A stretch of 17,603 bases of DNA from Dehalococcoidales bacterium (GTDB taxonomy: Bacteria > Chloroflexota > Dehalococcoidia > Dehalococcoidales > UBA5627): positions 1 through 17,603 of the forward strand of contig JAQTVR010000010.1 in assembly GCA_028706995.1 (NCBI GenBank), given 5' to 3'. Position numbers and translations under genes: made by a program. The notes below the pieces were generated by a model. The model did no database searches, was not told where the DNA came from, and worked only from the letters and a program-made list of their open reading frames with translations. Below are positions 15,287-17,603 of the stretch, piece after piece. The first letter of the stretch is position 1; each line of letters opens with the position of its first letter.

Positions 15287-17603
15287 ATGAAGGATAATCC
15301 AACGCCGATACGCCAGCAGTACCTCAGGATCAAGCAGCAGTACCCGCAGGCTATCCTTTTCTTCCGGCTTGGGGATTTCTACGAGACGTTCGACGAAGAC
15401 GCCCAAATAACCTCCCGCGAACTGGATATAGTATTGACATCCCGCAGCATGGGAAAAGATTATAAGGTACCGATGGCAGGCATTCCCTATCACGCCGTAG
15501 ATGATTATCTTGCCAAACTTATAAGACGAGGTTACAAGGTTGCCATCTGTGAGCAGATGACCAAACCGGGTAAAACTAAGGGTATAGTGGAACGCGATGT
15601 AATCCGCATGGTAACCCCGGGAACAATAGTCGAGCCGGGGTTACTGGACGGTAAAGCCAATAATTACCTTACAGGTGTTATTATCGCCGATGACATGGCA
15701 GGTATTGCCAGCGTGGATATTACTACAAGTGAATTTAGCACCACCCAACTACCCCTAAACCGTCTTGGCTTGGAATTGGAAAGATTAAAACCTGCCGAAA
15801 TAATCTCTCCGCAAGATTTGCCATTACCAGACTTGAATATAAAACCCTCGATAAGCCATTTAGAAAACTACTGGTTCGAACTTGAGATCGCCCGTAAAAC
15901 CCTACTAGACCATTTCGAAGCCACTACTCTCGATGGCTATGGCTGTTCCGGGTTACCGTTGGCAATTCAGGCTGCCGGAGCCACACTATACTATCTAAAA
16001 CAAACACAAAAGAGCGTCTTGAGCCAGATAACGCACCTTTCGACATATTCCGCCAACTCATTTATGGCTCTGGATACCACCACACAGGGGAACCTGGAAC
16101 TCTTCCGTAGCGGACTTTCCGGCATGATCGAAGGCTCGCTTTTATCTGTAATAGATTTAAGTAAAACCTCAATGGGCGGCAGAATGCTCAAACGATGGGT
16201 GGGACAACCCCTGCTCGATCTGAATGAATTGACGATAAGGCAGGATGCAATCGGCTGGTTTTTCGATAATAATTTAGTAAGGAAACAGGTTATCCTTCTT
16301 CTTTCGGATATATCAGATCTCGAACGGCTTACAAACCGTATAAGGGGGAACATCGCCTTGCCTCAGGAGCTAATCACCTTAAAACGCAGCCTGGATTTAA
16401 TCCCGAACCTTATAAAGATATTAGAAAGTACGGACTTCAGCACTGTTGGCTGGCTCAAAACAAAACTGAAACCCCAACCGGAGCTTATTGCCCTGATTAC
16501 GCAATCCATAGAAGCATCGCCCTCTTCCAGTCTTGGGGAAGGCGGCGTTATCAGGCAGGGATTTTCCGAAGAACTGGACGGCCTGCGACTGACTTCTAGA
16601 AATGCTAGGCTTTACCTTGCCAACTTGGAAAAGCAGGAGCGTGAAAAAACCGGCATTAAATCGCTAAAATTAGGTTATACCCGGGTGTTCGGTTACTATA
16701 TCGAGGTATCTCAGGCGAATCTGTCACAGGTGCCGGAGACCTATATTCGCAAGCAGACGCTGGTCAACGGCGAGCGTTATTATACGCCGGAGCTTAAAGA
16801 GTACGAATCGATGATTTTAAATGCCAAAGACCGCATCGCCGAACTGGAAACGAATATCTTCCGCCGCATTTGCCAGCAGGTAGCCTCATATGGAGAGGGA
16901 ATTCTGTCACAGGCGAATACCTTTGCTGAAATAGATGTTTTCTCCAGTCTAGCCGAAATCGCCAGCCGCTTTAACTATATCCGCCCGGAGCTCAATGACC
17001 GAGATGAAATAGTCATCAGGCAGGGACGACATCCTGTTGTCGAAAGGAATCTGCACCAGGGCGAGTTCATCCCAAACGACATTTCTCTCTCGAACAAAGA
17101 TACTCAGATTATCATCCTGACCGGCCCCAATATGGCAGGGAAATCCACCTACTTAAAACAGGTGGCAATTATCGTCTTAATGGCACAGATAGGCAGCTTC
17201 GTGCCGGCAGAGAAAGCCGCCATCGGGCTGGTTGACCGCATTTTTACCCGTATCGGCTCTAGAGAAGATTTAGCCTCGGGGCAATCCACTTTTATGATAG
17301 AAATGGTAGAAACCGCCAACATCCTGAATAATGCCACCCCCCACTCCCTCCTTATTCTTGATGAAATCGGGCGTGGCACCAGCACCTATGACGGTATGTC
17401 CATCGCCCGTGCAGTTGCAGAATACATCCATAACTATAAGGGGTTGGGAGCCAAGACGCTGTTTGCCACCCATTACCACGAGCTTGTGGAGCTTGCCGAT
17501 TATCTGCCGAGAATCAGGAATTTTAATGTTGCCGTAACCGAAGAAGCGGGCAATGTAATCTTTTTACACCGCATCATCCCCGGAGGCGTTGATAAGAGCT
17601 ACG
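15287..17603 (+). CDS. mutS: DNA mismatch repair protein MutS, 3' end cut by window
   Basis: 772 codons are visible; full MutS is usually about 850-880. MutS detects mispairs and small loops and recruits MutL. The mismatch-reading Phe-x-Glu is in LGDFYETF (Phe31, Glu33). Connector, lever and clamp domains follow, with GYxRVFGYYIEVS-like sequence in the clamp/core region. The ATPase has Walker A TGPNMAGKST (612-621), the STFM-containing N-3 loop (GQSTFMIEM), Walker B DEIGRGTSTYDG from Asp692, and THYHEL. ATG 15287 is chosen because MKDNPTPIRQQYLRIK aligns with the usual N-terminus; ATG 15278 adds three residues and an in-frame TAG precedes it at 15272. Neither has a good ribosome site. Confidence 0.95.
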   Translation, partial: MKDNPTPIRQQYLRIKQQYPQAILFFRLGDFYETFDEDAQITSRELDIVLTSRSMGKDYKVPMAGIPYHAVDDYLAKLIRRGYKVAICEQMTKPGKTKGIVERDVIRMVTPGTIVEPGLLDGKANNYLTGVIIADDMAGIASVDITTSEFSTTQLPLNRLGLELERLKPAEIISPQDLPLPDLNIKPSISHLENYWFELEIARKTLLDHFEATTLDGYGCSGLPLAIQAAGATLYYLKQTQKSVLSQITHLSTYSANSFMALDTTTQGNLELFRSGLSGMIEGSLLSVIDLSKTSMGGRMLKRWVGQPLLDLNELTIRQDAIGWFFDNNLVRKQVILLLSDISDLERLTNRIRGNIALPQELITLKRSLDLIPNLIKILESTDFSTVGWLKTKLKPQPELIALITQSIEASPSSSLGEGGVIRQGFSEELDGLRLTSRNARLYLANLEKQEREKTGIKSLKLGYTRVFGYYIEVSQANLSQVPETYIRKQTLVNGERYYTPELKEYESMILNAKDRIAELETNIFRRICQQVASYGEGILSQANTFAEIDVFSSLAEIASRFNYIRPELNDRDEIVIRQGRHPVVERNLHQGEFIPNDISLSNKDTQIIILTGPNMAGKSTYLKQVAIIVLMAQIGSFVPAEKAAIGLVDRIFTRIGSREDLASGQSTFMIEMVETANILNNATPHSLLILDEIGRGTSTYDGMSIARAVAEYIHNYKGLGAKTLFATHYHELVELADYLPRIRNFNVAVTEEAGNVIFLHRIIPGGVDKSY

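Noticed and set aside
1..17603. CRISPR array, tandem repeats, IS ends or a defence system
   Set aside because: Nothing of this kind was seen on either strand; the genes are housekeeping or single unknowns.

Overview
The window reads as an ordinary chromosomal segment of an AT-leaning anaerobic bacterium (rough impression of low-to-mid 40s % GC). Strong AAGGAG-type ribosome sites, frequent GTG/TTG starts and short gene gaps are visible. The gene set and protein flavour (EF-G2-type factor, SpoIIM-like protein, membrane-anchored parvulin, partnerless EtfAB, RF1-PrmC pair) are compatible with the phylum Chloroflexota, perhaps Dehalococcoidia. That placement is an inference from style, not a database match.

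Layout. (1) 1-1239, minus: a membrane-anchored peptidyl-prolyl isomerase running off the left edge. It is divergent from (2) 1459-2544, plus: a sugar-nucleotide pyrophosphorylase. (3) 2673-6425, plus: prfA-prmC-etfB-etfA, tightly packed and probably one operon. (4) 11144-6481, minus: xerD, a 99-residue tail-anchored protein, pcm, a SpoIIM-like membrane protein and an EF-G-like GTPase. These are collinear and end at a strong hairpin terminator that lies inside the last codons of the convergent etfA. (5) 11419-13256, plus: uvrC, split by a one-base frameshift in a G run. (6) 13481-14212, plus: an unrecognised basic protein with one hydrophobic segment and a foldable leader. (7) 15185-14370, minus: a Cof-type HAD phosphatase. 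It is divergent from (8) 15287-17603, plus: mutS, running off the right edge.

How the genes work together. RF1 and its glutamine methyltransferase PrmC form a classic functional pair. EtfB and EtfA form one heterodimeric electron carrier, with no dehydrogenase or quinone oxidoreductase partner nearby. UvrC, MutS and XerD are genome-maintenance proteins, Pcm repairs damaged proteins, and the parvulin folds exported proteins. I found no CRISPR array, IS element, phage gene, tRNA, rRNA or obvious transferred island.

No clearly new multi-gene system is visible. The best leads are the uvrC frameshift, a recurring extended -10 promoter word (TRTGnTAnAAT) at several genes including one inside an operon, the terminator embedded in etfA codons, and two unrecognised small membrane-associated genes. 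Limits: all homology calls are by eye from motifs, and promoter and RNA-structure calls are manual and not energy-scored.
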